Assembly (NCBI RefSeq): GCF_050003625.1 | Contig: NC_134400.1 | Location: 50,472,066-50,536,065 of the forward strand | Origin: Haematobia irritans | Lineage: Eukaryota; Arthropoda; Insecta; Diptera; Muscidae | Length of the DNA: 64,000 nucleotides | Direction of reading: 5' to 3' | Shown here: piece after piece, positions 47,078 to 58,792 of the stretch | How the letters are laid out: each line of letters starts with the position of its first letter | Position numbering within the stretch: position 1 is the first letter of the stretch | The notes under the pieces: model-generated | What the model was told of the DNA's origin: nothing | The model's database searches: none | The model's input: only the letters and a program-made list of their open reading frames with translations | Translations under genes and position numbers: made by a program

Positions 47078-48249
47078 TAGTGAATATGTTTGTAACACCC
47101 AGAAGAAGACGAGATAGACATATGGTGTCTTTGGCAATAATGCTCAGGGTGGGTCCCTGAGTCGATATAACCATGTCCGTCCGTCCGTCTGTCTGTGAAT
47201 ACATTTTTGTGATCAAAGTCTAGGTCGCAATTTAAGTCCAATCGCCTTCAAATTTGGCACATGTTCCTAATTTGGGTCAGAATAGAATCCTATTGATTTT
47301 GGAAGAAATCGGTTCAGATTTAGATATAGCTCCCATATATATCTTTCGCCCGATATGCACTAATATGGACCCAGCAGCCAGAATTTTATACCGATTTGCT
47401 TGGAATTTTGTGCAAACATAACACTTAGTCGTATAGTCAAGTGTGCAAAATTTGATGGAAATCGGTTCAGATTTAGATATAGCTCCCATAGATATCTTTC
47501 GCCCGATATGGACTTATATGACCCCAGAAGCCAGATTTTTGGCCGAATTTGGTTGAAATTTTGCACTAGGAGTACAATTAGTCGTATAGTCAAGTGTGCA
47601 AAATTTGATTGAAATCGGTTCAGATTTAGATATAGCTCCCATATATATCTTTCGCCCGATATGGACTAATATGGTCCTAAAAGCCAGAGTTTTGGCCCAA
47701 TTTGGTTGAAATTTTGCACAGGGAGTAGATTTAGCATTTTAGCTATGCGTGCCAAATTTGGTTGAAATCGATTCATATTTAGATATATCTCCCATATATA
47801 TCTTTCGCTCGATATGCACTTATTTGGACCCAGAAGCCAGAGTTTTATCCCGATTAGCTTGAAATTTTGCACAAGGAGTACAATTGGTAGTATAGTCATG
47901 TGTGCCAAATTTGGGAGCCACCGTGGTGCAATGGTTAGCATGCCCGCCTTGCAAACACAAGGTCGTGGGTTCGATTCCTGCTTCGACCGAACACCAAAAA
48001 AGTTTTCCGGCGGTGGATTATCCCACCTCAGTAATGCTGGTGACATTTCTGAGGGTTTCAAAGCTTCTCTAAGTGGTTTCACTGCATGGTGGAACGCCGT
48101 TCGGACTCGGCTATAAAAAGGAGGTCCCTTGTCATTGAGCTTAACATGGAATCGGGCAGCACTCAGTGATAAGAGAGAAGTTCACCAATGTGGTATCACA
48201 ATGGACTGAATAGTCTAAGTGAGCCTGATTTAAATGTTTCCCATATTTT
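47078..48249 (+). mobile_element. HINE type B with SINE insertion
   Basis: Continues the 5' end at 43003-43063 beyond the MITE. It has GTCCGTCCGTCTGTCTG at 47175-47193 and 153-bp units (phase markers TAGATATAG at 47321, 47474, 47627, 47780). The 3' part is replaced or truncated after the SINE. Confidence 0.65.
47915..48228 (+). mobile_element. tRNA-derived SINE
   Basis: The tRNA-like head (47918-47992) has A-box-like GTGGTGCAATGG and B-box GGTTCGATTCC. The body carries CACCTCAGTAATGCTGGTGA, GGACTCGGCTATAAAAAGGA and ends TAGTCTAAGTGAGCCTG. A second copy of the tail at 54954-55031 continues into ACCTA repeats. I see no clean target duplication here. Pol III transcribed if active; non-coding. 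Confidence 0.75.
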
Positions 48250-49710
48250 TATACCCTGCGCCACTCTGTGGAACAGGGTATTATAAGTTAGTGCATATGT
48301 TTGTAACACCCAGAAGGAGACGAGATAGACACATGGTGTCTTTGGCAATAATGCTCAGGGTGGGTACCTGAGTCGTTATAACCATGTCCGTCTGTCCGTC
48401 CGTCCGTCTGTCTGTGAACACATTTTTGTGATCAAAGTCTAGGTCGCAATTTAAGTCCAATCGCCTTCAAATTTGGCACATGTTCCTACTTTGGGTCAGA
48501 ATAGAACCCTATTGATTTTGGAAGAAATCGGTTCAAATTTAGATATAGCTCCCATATATATCTTTCGCCCGATATGCACTAATATGGACCTAGCAGCCAG
48601 AGTTTTATACCGATTTGCTTGAAATTTTGTACAAATATAACACTTAGTCGTGTAGTCAAGTGTCCAAAATTTGATTGAAATCGGTTCAGATTTAGATATA
48701 GCTCCCATATATATCTTTGCCCGATATGGACTTATATGGCCCCAGAAGCCAGATTTTTGGCCAAATTTGATTGATATTTTGCACTAGGAGTACAATTAGT
48801 AGTATAGTCAAGTGTGCAAAATTTGATTGAAATCGGTTCAGATTTAGATATAGCTCCCATATATATCTTTCGCCCGATATGGACTAATATGGTCCTAAAA
48901 GCCAGAGTTTTGGCCCAATTTGGTTGAAATTTTGCACAGAGAATAGATTTAGTATTGTAGCTATGCGTGCCAAATTTCGTTGAAATCGATTCAGATTTAG
49001 ATATAGCTCCCATATATAGCTTTCAGCCGATTTACACTCATATGACCACAGAGGCCAATTTTGTTCTCCGATTTAGTTGAATTTTTGCACAGGGAGTAGA
49101 ATTAGCATTGTAGCTATGCGTACCAAATTTGGTTGAAATCGGCTCAGATTTAGAGATATCTCCCATATATAGCTTTCGCCCGATTTACACTCATATGACC
49201 ACAGAGGCCAATTTTTAACTCCGATTTAGTTGAAATTTTGCATAGGAAGTAGAATTAGCATTGTAGCTATTCGTGCCAAATTTGGTTGAAATCGGTTCAG
49301 ATTTAGATATAACTCCCATATATATGTTTTTCCAATTTCGACAAAAATGGTCAAAATACCAATATTTTCCTTGTAAAATCGCCACTGCTAAGTCGAAAAG
49401 TTGTAAAAATGACTCTAATTTTCCTAAACTTCTAATACATATATATCGAGCGATAAATCATAAATAAACTTTTGCGAAGATTCCTTAAAATTGCTTCAGA
49501 TTTAAATGGTTCCCATATTTTTTACTAACATGGTGTTCCACCCTAGTGCATTAGCCGACTTAAATTTTGAGTCTATAGATTTTGTAGAAGTTTATCAAAT
49601 TGTGTCCAACACATTTGACGGATGTGATATGGTGTCGCAAATTTAGATCTACAAAGTGGTGCAGGGTATAATATAGTCGGCCCCGCCCGACTTTAGACTT
49701 TCCTTACTTG
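48250..49710 (+). mobile_element. Complete HINE type B
   Basis: 1.46 kb: 5' hairpin ATACCCTG-CG-CCAC...GTGG-AA-CAGGGTAT (48251-48283), GTCY tract at 48388-48414, 153-bp units, 3' hairpin AGTCGGCCCCGCCCGACT (49674-49691) and the end TTACTTG at 49710. Unlike the copy at 3611-4400 it has no MITE at the TA near 48287, providing the empty site. Confidence 0.72.
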
Positions 49711-49827
49711 TTTGTTACTAAAATTGTGTTCCACCCTAGTGCATTAGCCAACTTAAATTTTGAGTTTATAGATTTTGTAAAAGTCTATCAAATCCTGCCC
49801 GAATCGAGTGATATTTAAATGTATCTA

Positions 49828-50761
49828 AAGGGTGATTCTTTTGAGGTTAGGATTTTCATGCATTAGTATTTGACAGATCACGTGGGATTTCAGACATGGT
49901 GTCAAAGAGAAAGATGCTCAGTATGCTTTGACATTTCATCATGAATAGACTTACTAACGAGCAACGCTTGCAAATCATTGAATTTTATTACCAAAATCAG
50001 TGGCAGAAAATCCGCTTTTTTATCGACAAATTTTGTTCAGCGATGAGGCTCATTTCTGGTTGAATGGCTACGTAAATAAGCAAAATTGCCGCATTTGGAG
50101 TGAAGAGCAACCAGAAGCCGTTCAAGAACTGCCCATGCATCCCGAAAAATGCACTGTTTGGTGTGGTTTGTACGCTGGTGGAATCATTGGACCGTATTTT
50201 TTCAAAGATGCTGTTGGACGCAACGTTACGGTGAATGGCGATCGCTATCGTTCGATGCTAACAAACTTTTTGTTGCCAAAAATGGAAGAACTGAACTTGG
50301 TTGACATGTGGTTTCAACAAGATGGCGCTACATGCCACACAGCTCGCGATTCTATGGCCATTTTGAGGGAAAACTTCGGAGAACAATTCATCTCAAGAAA
50401 TGGACCGGTAAGTTGGCCACCAAGATCATGCGATTTGACGCCTTTAGACTATTTTTTGTGGGGCTACGTCAAGTCTAAAGTCTACAGAAATAAGCCAGCA
50501 ACTATTCCAGCTTTGGAAGACAACATTTCCGAAGAAATTCGGGCTATTCCGGCCGAAATGCTCGAAAAAGTTGCCCAAAATTGGACTTTCCGAATGGACC
50601 ACCTAAGACGCAGCCGCGGTCAACATTTAAATGAAATTATCTTCAAAAAGTAAATGTCATGGACCAATCTAACGTTTCAAATAAAGAACCGATGAGATTT
50701 TGCAAATTTTATGCGTTTTTTTTTTAAGAAAAAGTTATCAAGCTCTTAACAAATCACCCTT
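49828..50761 (+). mobile_element. rosa-type DD41D element, different deletion derivative
   Basis: 934 bp, TA at 49826-49827 and 50762-50763. It retains the transposase start (MNRLTNEQRLQIIEFYYQNQ) and then jumps to AENPLFYRQ, out of frame, so its deletion endpoints differ from those of the copies at 27304 and 30695. Confidence 0.9.
49942..50653 (+). pseudogene. rosa-type transposase, N-terminal domain deleted
   Basis: ATG at 49942, 20 codons of the natural N-terminus, then a deletion/frameshift junction. The 217-codon catalytic frame (from 50000) has D in FSDEAHF, D in QQDGATCH and D in PLDYFLW, with 41 residues between the last two, and ends LNEIIFKK. Confidence 0.87.
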
Positions 50762-50895
50762 TATTTGGGACAAACCTTTATATATAGCCCCCAACACATT
50801 TGACGGATGTGATATGGTATCGAAAATTTAGATCTATAAAGTGGTGCGGGATATAACATAGTCGTCCCCGCCCGACTTTAGACTTTCCTTACTTG

Positions 50896-52132
50896 TTTTT
50901 GGAAATGCTTTAAAGATGTGTCTTAAGAAAAACTTCAATTTTTTCTGGGATGTGTATAGTCGAAACAAATTCACATATACCAGTACAGTTATACACAACA
51001 ACACATATGTCCCATGTAATCTCACAGTACCAACACTTCGCTCTCATTGTGCTACTTTGGTGTCATTTCGTCGCCATCTTTAGTTCTGTGCCTCTCTCTC
51101 GCTGTGACTTATCTAAACATATATATGTTTACACAAAATTTCAAAATTATACATGTTTGTATCTACTCATATTATATTTAAAACCCGTTCCAAACACAAT
51201 ATATTAAAAAATATTAACTTACATGTGTATATGACACAAATATTTTATGCTAGTTTATGAGAATTATGTACTCATAACTATGCCTTAAGATCAAAGTTTC
51301 AAATATATGTACATTTTACACTGAAACATATAAAAAACAAACCTTTCTGTGCGTGTATAAAAACTCAACGATTTTTCCTCCCATTTCTTTTGGGTAGATT
51401 CTAATTGTACATAATGCCCCTACTTAGGATTATTAAAATGAATTCCGTACAAACATTACGTCCCAGTTAAGCACAGTTTAGGGTTCAACAAAACAAAACG
51501 ACCACAAAGAAAATGTCAAGTACTATTGTCATCTAAATGCCTTTAATAATGATACTCTAAGGGAACATCGAGTTTGCTCCACCCATCCACCACCCTATAT
51601 GTTGAAAAGGGATATGAGGACTGTCCTTCATCCTTTTGCATTGTACATTTGGCCTCCTTCTATTTAGAAAGTTTGCTAAGATAACACCCAAGGACGATTT
51701 TGGAAAAGTTTTCTCGTTTTCTTATTTGAATATTTCTTTAGATTTTGTTCTATATTCTTTCAGCAGAGTTTTCCATTGGAATAATTACAATTGTCGATAT
51801 TCTCCGAAATAGAGCAGTTCAAATAGTACACTTTCCGAAGATAAATCTAAAAATTTTACCTATGAAGACTATATCAGAATCTGGATTTATAAGAACCATT
51901 TATTTAAGCAATTCAAAACCTTTAAAAGGCCAAATTAACGAATTACATTGTACTACTCTAATTTTTGTTTATGTTTTAGAGGAATCATTAAAATCTCTTG
52001 TAGGTGTGCTAGAAAATGATGAAATAACGCCTTGATTTGAAATCTGAAATCTGTAGATTTTAATACCCATTATTTAAATGATTACGAGAAGTAAAATCTG
52101 GAAATTTTACATTCAGTTTCAAGCACTTTTCA
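50896..52132. other. Non-coding arm DNA (mirror of 1433-2497)
   Basis: Complement of the left arm. The TA at 51007-51008 is the empty site of the CACGC element at 2500-3423. The ORFs at 50950 and 51745 have no recognised domain. Confidence 0.5.
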
Positions 52133-53042
52133 CACGCAAAAAATCATTCCTTCCTCCCAAACGAAATTTTAGACAAACAAAGTTCGTTTCTCATTTGCTT
52201 TTCGCTGTAAGGAAGTGTATTTGGAAGAAATGTATATACTTTTTGTGATAAACGTTTATTCTTTTCCAGGATGTAAAAACAATTTCATAAAGACAAACTC
52301 AAAAAAAAAAAAAACACTGTTTTCTTGCTAATTGCATTTTCCCCCACATCTTTCTCACATCCACGAGGTGGTTTAGTTCTTAACACCTTTTCCTGTAATA
52401 CCAACAATGTAGAAGAAATTATATGATTTTATAAATTTTTAAAATTTTTTTACCTTTCGCCTGGACGGAGAATCGAACAGCGGACCATACAATTTGTAAG
52501 CCAACACACTAACCACTGAGCTATGTACCTGTTACGGTCATCTATACCTAAATATCCATATAAGTTATATTTATATAGCATAGCTTGCGGCGCCCACGAA
52601 CCGAATAAACAAAGTTTATTTAACAGAAACAAACATTTAGTTTGGCACCGTGGAGCAGTGGCTGCTACGTTCGACTTGCATGCCAAGGGTCGTGGGTTCG
52701 ATCCCTGCTTCGACCAAAGTTTTTTTGTTTTGTTTTTTTTACATATATTCCAGATATGTTCGGAAGATTCCGAAAAAATGTTCCACATTACATTGTAGTA
52801 TATTAAATTTTGAACTGTAAAATGTGTCTTATTAAAGACCTAAAGTCAGAAAAGAACAGTATTTGATATAAACGAAATGGACTGTGTTGTTGTTTCAAAA
52901 ATAACTTTTTTTTATTGAAAAAATAAAAGTTTTGTAACAAACGAATTTTTTTGGAAAAAAAATTTTCGAAGCAATTCAAAAAACCCTAACAAACGAAAAA
53001 CGTTTTCGGTACACGTTTTCCAAACGTTTTTTTTTATGCGTG
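52133..53042 (+). mobile_element. CACGC-type TIR element, full length
   Basis: 910 bp, ends CACGCAAAAAATCATTC and TTTTTTATGCGTG, flanked by CA on both sides (52131-52132, 53043-53044). It contains tRNA-like modules at 52461-52526 (minus, A-box TAGCTCAGTGG, B-box TGTTCGATTC) and 52645-52716 (plus, B-box GGTTCGATCCC). No transposase. Confidence 0.83.
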
Positions 53043-53044
53043 CA

Positions 53045-54415
53045 TGATCTGTGCGTCTTCTATACCCTCAAGAAGTGAAATCGGTCTAAATGGAGGCCTT
53101 ATCAAATGGACCGATAAAACCTAAATACGATACACTTTTTTGTGAGTCTAAAATACCAGTATACTTACAATTTCAGGCAAATCGCACACAAAAAAAAAAA
53201 TTCTGATTCAATCACGAAATTAATTGACCCAATTAATTTTTTAATTGAAATGTCTTCAATTACAGAAATGATAGTATCAATTAAAAAATTAATTGGAGGT
53301 CAATTAAAAAATTAATTGATCCAATTAAAAAATTAATTGATACTATTAATTTTTGTGATTGATTTTTGTATCAATTAAAAAATTTGTTGAATCAATTAAA
53401 TTTTTAATTGAATATTTTTTAAAACTCAATTAAAATTTTAATTGGAAAATTTTTGGTGAAATTTTTTTCTGTGCGGATAAAACCTACGGTTTCTAGAAAC
53501 CCAATGAGTGAAATCGGGAGATTGGTCTTATGAAGGCTATACTAAAACATGGACCGATACTCACCGTTTTCGGCACACCTCTTTGTGGTCCTAAAATAAT
53601 TCTAGATTTCGAATTTCATGTCAATTGGATAATTCCATTTCAAGTACGGTTTCTATAAACCCAAAAAGTAAAATCGGGAGATCGGTCTATACGGGTTCTA
53701 TACTAAAACATTGACCGATACTCACCATTTTCGGCGCACTTTATGGTCCTTAAATAATTCTAGATTTCGAATTTCATGCAAATTGGATAAAGCTACGGTT
53801 TCTATAAGCCCATGAAATAAAATCGGGAGATCGGCCTATATGGGGATATACCAAAACATGAACCAATATACACCATTTTCGGAACACTTCTTTATTGTCC
53901 TAAAATACCTCTAGATTTCCAATTTCAACAAATTGGATAAAAACTACGTTTTTTTATAAGGCCAAGAAGTAAAATCTGGAGATCGGTCTATATTTAAGGC
54001 TATATCAATATATGGACCTATACTCACCATTTTCGGCATAACTTTTTATGGTCCTAAAATACCTCTAGATTACCACTTTCAGGCAAATAAGATAAAAACT
54101 ACGTTTTCTATAAGCCCGAGAAATAAAATCTGGAGATCGGTCTATATGGGGGCTATATCAAAACATGAACCGACACTCACCACTTTCGGCACACCTCTTT
54201 GTGATCATAAAATACCTCTAGATTTCCACTTTCAGGCAAATTGGATAGAAAGTACGGTTTTTATTAACCGAAGACCACAAATCGGGAGGTCTGTTTATAT
54301 GGGGACTTTATCAAAACCTGGATCGATATAGCCCATCTTCGAACTTGACCTGCCTGCAGACAAAATACTAGCTTGTGCGAAATATCAGTACGATTGCTTC
54401 ATTATTGTAGACTGT
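53045..54415 (-). mobile_element. HINE type C segment with MITE insertion
   Basis: Repeats of about 150 bp with ACTCACCATTTTCGGCACAC and AAAATACCTCTAGATTTC words, as in 44880-46400. It lacks both terminal hairpins and stops near 54415 at a different element. ORFs such as 54146-54331 are repeat artefacts. Confidence 0.65.
53187..53473. mobile_element. AATTAA-type palindromic MITE
   Basis: 287 bp, ends CACACAAAAAAAAAAATTC and AAATTTTTTTCTGTG. The flanking dinucleotide CG is duplicated (53185-53186, 53474-53475); uninterrupted units read CAAATCGGATAAAA. Internally it alternates AATTAATTTTTTAATTG-type palindromes. Confidence 0.82.
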
Positions 54416-54660
54416 ACACTCAAAAAAAAAATCCTGGAACCAAAGATTTTGACCTTCGCTTAAGGATTTTGGTATTGATTCCGAGCCAAAGATGCGGCTT
54501 CTTTAAAATAAAGACATTTTGTAGCTACCTAACTGGCTTTAAATCTAGGACCAATAAAGTTAAAATTAGGATACAGATCTCATTTATAAAATTATCATTC
54601 TCTCTTCGCGGTTTATTAATAAAGGTACTCACGTACCTTTATTAGGGATCTTAGAAGAAG
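54416..54660 (+). mobile_element. CTCAAAAAAA-type MITE fragment with conserved core
   Basis: Begins CACTCAAAAAAAAAATCC. Contains GGTATTGATTCCGAGCC followed by AAAG, the core shared with 7945, 11970, 12755, 40370, 62175 and 63605. The right end is unclear. Confidence 0.55.
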
Positions 54661-55902
54661 GGATCTTAAAAGGAGGGAAGCCATAGATATCGCTCTTCTT
54701 GACTTTTGGTGTTTTTATACTTTGGTTTTTTTGATTGCCAATTAAAATGACATGGGTCCAAAACATAAAATAAAACAAAACATTTTCTATTTTTATGTTA
54801 GCCTGATATCAACGCAGGCTGGTTTTTCGTCCAAATCAATTACTTTACATATTATTAGAATTTTAATGCGAGCTAATTGGACATGAAGATTAAGGAAATG
54901 TTATTATAAGGAAATTATAAGACCCAAATTGAATAATCTCACCCAGCCAGATCACCAATGTGGTATCACAATGGACTGAATAGTCTAAGTGAGCCTGAAA
55001 CATCGGGCTGCCACCTAACCTAACCTAACCCAGTCAGATCTTACTAGAGACTATGGAAATGTGTATTGACCAACACTGAAACATATTTATAGTCAGGCTT
55101 GTATGATGGGTATCTAGCATTTTCTTTTCAAAAGATTAATAATATCAATTCCTTAATCTTCATGTTCAATTACACATTCACTTTAAAACAGAGACAGAAA
55201 AAAATCACACTCACGAACAAAGTCACGTTCACGATTCAAGCTCACCGACTTTAATCACATTCACGGATTTTATCATACTTAGGATTTCAATAACGTCCTT
55301 TGTTTGATTGTGAAACATATTTGAATTTTGCTAATGGTTCCGTCGTGAGTTATGAATGTTACTTACTGTTCAATAATTGCAGCGAGTCATAAGATTTGTC
55401 GTGAAACCGGCCAATTGTCGTGTTCCGAAAATTTTCCTGAATCACGAGATTTGTCGTAAATTATGAAAAATCATGCAGGAACGTGAGGCATAATCTATGT
55501 TCGTGCGTGAGTGTGTATATAGTTTTTCATTTCCTGAATTTGCGTGAACGTGAATTCCTACCCACATGGCGTGCGTGAGTACAAATATTTCTTCGTGAAT
55601 TTGCGTGAGCGTAAGTGAAATTTCACTTATGCGCACATCCAAGTATATATTTACTGTTAATATAATATCAATGTAGATTATAGTAATGTTCGAATTTAAA
55701 ATTCGAAGATTAAATTTGGGGGATTATAAGTTTCTTTGGGTTGATTTAGCCCCCAGAACATCATAGATTCGCCAATGTGGGTAATCGATACAAAATCAAA
55801 ATAAAAATGAATTAATATCGAATTCCAATGAAATTTGCACGTTTTTAATTGAAATTCCTTCAATTACGAAAACGATAGTATTAAATTCAAAATTAATTAA
55901 AA
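54661..55902. other. SINE tail and other small repeats
   Basis: 54954-55031 is the 3' part of the SINE (GGTATCACAATGGACTGAAT) ending in ACCTA repeats. 55195-55640 is rich in CACG/CGTG words (TCACGTTCACG, GCGTGAGTG) in both orientations, probably a decayed fold-back element. 55795-55902 is AATTAA-type MITE sequence. No gene. Confidence 0.5.
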
Positions 55903-57571
55903 CAAGTATGTACGGCCGTAAGTTCGGCCAGGCCGAACCTTATGTACCCTCCACCATGGATTGCGTAGAAAAATTCTTCTAAACACTGCCATCCACAATC
56001 GGATTACTTAAGTTGTGGTAGCACTTGCCGATGGCAAGGTATCTTAAAACCTCCTAACACCGTCTTCTAAATTGTATGTAAGTCCTACGTGGTTATATTA
56101 AATCAAAAAAGATCGATCAAATACGTATATAATTCAGTTTGACAAAATTTTCTATAGACATAAAATTTTGACAAAATTTTCTATAGAAATAAAATTTTAA
56201 CAAAATTTTCAATAGAAATAAAATTTTCACAAAATTTTCTATAGAAAGAAATAAAATTTTAACAAACTTTTCTATAGAAATAAAATTTTAACAAAATTTT
56301 CTATAGAAATAAAATTTTGACTAAATTTTATACAGAAATAAAATTTTAAAAAAATTTTCTATAGAAATAGAATTTTCACAAAATTTTCTATAGAAATAAA
56401 ATTTTGACAAAATTTCCTATAGAAATAAAATTTTGGTAGATTATTTTTGGCTCGAGTGGCAACCATGATTATGAACCGAATAAAATTTTAACAAAATTTT
56501 CTATAGAAATAATATTTCGACAATGATGAAAATTTGATTATGAACCGAATAAAATTTTAACAAAATATTCTATAGAAATAAAATTTTGGTAAATTATTTT
56601 TGGCTCGAGTGGCAATCATGATTACGACCGATATGGACCAATTTTTGTGTGATTGGAGATCGGCTATATGTAACTATAGACCGATATGGACCAATTTTGA
56701 TATGGTTGTTAGCGGCCATATACTAACACCAAGTTCCAAATTTGAACCGAATCGGATGAATTTCGCTCCTCCAAGAGGCTCCGGAGGTCAAATCTGGAGA
56801 ACGTTTTATATGGGGGCTATATATAATTATGGACCGATGTGGACTAATTTTTGCATGGTTGTTAGAGACCATATATCAACATTATGTACCACATTTCAGG
56901 CGGATCGGATGAAATTTGCTTCTCTTTGAGGCTCCGCCAGCCAAATCTGGGGATCGGTTTATATGGGGGCTATATATAATTATGGACCGATGTGGACCAA
57001 TTTTTGCACGGTTGTTAGAGACCATATACCAACACCATGTACCAAATTTCAGCCGGATCTGATGAAATTTGCTTCTCTTTGAGGCTCCGCACGCCAAATC
57101 TGGGGATCGGTTTATATGGGGGCTATATATAATTATGGACCGATGTGGACCAATTTCTGCATGGTTGTTAGAGACCATATACCAACATCATGTACCAAAT
57201 TTCAGCCAGATCGGATGAAATTTGCTTCTCTTTGATGAAATATGCTTCTGTTAGAGGCTCTACAAGCCAAATCTGAGGCTCCCTTTATATGGGGGCTATA
57301 CGTAAAAGTGAACCGATATGGCCCATTTGCAATACCATCCGACCTACATCGATAACAACTACTTGTGCCAAGTTTCAAGTCGATAGCTTGTTTCGTTCGG
57401 AAGTTAGCGTGATTTCAACAGACGGACGGACGGACGGACATGCTTAGATCGACTCAGAATTTCACCACGACCCAGAATATATATACTTTATGAGGTCTTA
57501 GAGCAATATTTCGATGTGTTACAAACGGAATGACAAAGCTAATATACCCCCATCCTATGGTGGAGGGTATA
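55903..57571 (-). mobile_element. Complete HINE type A
   Basis: 1.67 kb. 3' end CAAGTATGTACGGCC with hairpin TTCGGCC-A-GGCCGAA (55923-55937), CCTCCACCATGG, the 29-bp minisatellite (56135-56440), 153-bp units, GACGGACGGACGGACGGACA at 57420-57439 and the 5' hairpin ending GGTGGAGGGTATA. Inserted in an A-run within AATTAA-type MITE sequence, which resumes at 57576. Confidence 0.75.
56135..56440 (+). repeat. 29-bp minisatellite
   Basis: About ten units of ACAAAATTTTCTATAGAAAT type within the HINE. Related arrays at 9000 and 38030 are longer; a partial re-duplication follows at 56475-56600 (GTGGCAACCATGATTATGAA). Confidence 0.8.
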
Positions 57572-58714
57572 AAAAGATTGATTAAAAATTTGCACTTTCA
57601 TTTTTTAATTGGTTCAATTATAAATTTAATTGATTTTGGTCGAAAAACTCGATAAATTTTTAATTGAGGCAATTAATTATTCATTGTTTTTTGTTTATAA
57701 TTATTTTTGCTTTAGATGAAATAATTTTCTTGTACTTTTACAAAAGATTATACTTTTTTATGAATTTTCCGAGCATCATTATAGTTGACTTTTTCATTAG
57801 ATTTGAGCCAAAATTTAATTAACCAATGAATAGTGTAAAACTAATTGGTTACAAATAATTGAACTGTGGTTAGGAATTTTAATAATTTGCTTCAATCATA
57901 TGCTTATTTGACTTTATTCTTTAGTTTGATTGAACAACGGAGTGTATTCGTTAATTTTTTAATTGATTATATTTTGGTGATATTTTTCCTATGTGAAGGC
58001 TATAGAATCACCAATTTATGTACATTATCCTTACGATTAATGGATCGATAAAATCGTATTACAGATAACGTCTGCAAAATTTGGTACGTAGAAGATCCCA
58101 CAAAACACATTGCAAAAATTGAGTTGAATTAATTGTCGTTATAATCGTTTTATCTAAATTCAGGGCTAGTTGGCTGGCTACAACAAATCCAAATTCCATG
58201 GCCGAAGAAAAATACAGGACTTGGTTACCATTGCCCCTGATGCTTCTGTTATGTCCACAACGTAAAATCATTGGTTTACCGATACAGCTTAGCCTCCGCA
58301 TCGCACAGTTTAGTTTCTATTTAATTTGTTTTCAGTGTTTGCATTTTTTTCCTCCGGTTTTGGGACTTGGTGTGTATGCTTAATCTCCTCGAATGAATGT
58401 CTCTTGTAAATTTGTCGCATTTTATGGACTAGAGCAAAAAGTGGGATAATTGCAAAAGTTCGTGCTTAATTGAATTTTATTTAAACGTGTTTGCATAGAC
58501 GATAGCTTACAATCGCAAAAATACATTTAGATGTTTAAGTTGGAGTTTTTTCTAATTCAGTTTTTTTTCTTCTTCTTATAAATGTTTTACTCTTCAACAT
58601 AAAGACGAAAAACAGATTATATACAAATTTAAATGAATGGACAACGAAAAAAATAAACCGAACCGTTAAGATATAAATTTATGATATTAACTAAATGCAG
58701 ACTCTGCACCGAAA
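57572..58714. other. MITE remainder and unassigned DNA
   Basis: 57576-57690 continues the AATTAA-type MITE. 58130-58340 is less AT-rich, with open frames on both strands (58198-58383 plus; 58059-58301 minus) and no domain that I can name. Nothing else recognised. Confidence 0.3.
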
Positions 58715-58792
58715 CAAGTATATAACAGGTTGGCTGGTAAGCCCCCGGTCTGACACATAGATGACGACGCTATTATTAAATGTATATTATTT

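Larger units (their letters stand above)
49711..50895 (+). mobile_element. 3' part of another type B HINE, split by rosa element
   Basis: Directly follows the previous HINE. It repeats GTTCCACCCTAGTGCATTAG and ends with the hairpin AGTCGTCCCCGCCCGACT (one mismatch) and TTACTTG at 50895. The rosa element is inserted at a TA. Confidence 0.6.
36981..52737 (-). repeat. Right arm of the large inverted duplication
   Basis: Reverse-complement partner of 863-10818, longer because of insertions private to this arm: MITE 39750-40276, DD37E element with HINE 43462-46899, and the HINE/SINE/rosa block between 47220 and 50950. The homology ends in the T-run of the CACGC element near 52737, where the left arm has a HINE. 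Confidence 0.82.

Noticed and set aside
55011..55031. Telomere-like repeat (CCTAA)n
   Set aside because: It is a short tail of a SINE fragment; flies of this group do not use such telomeric repeats.
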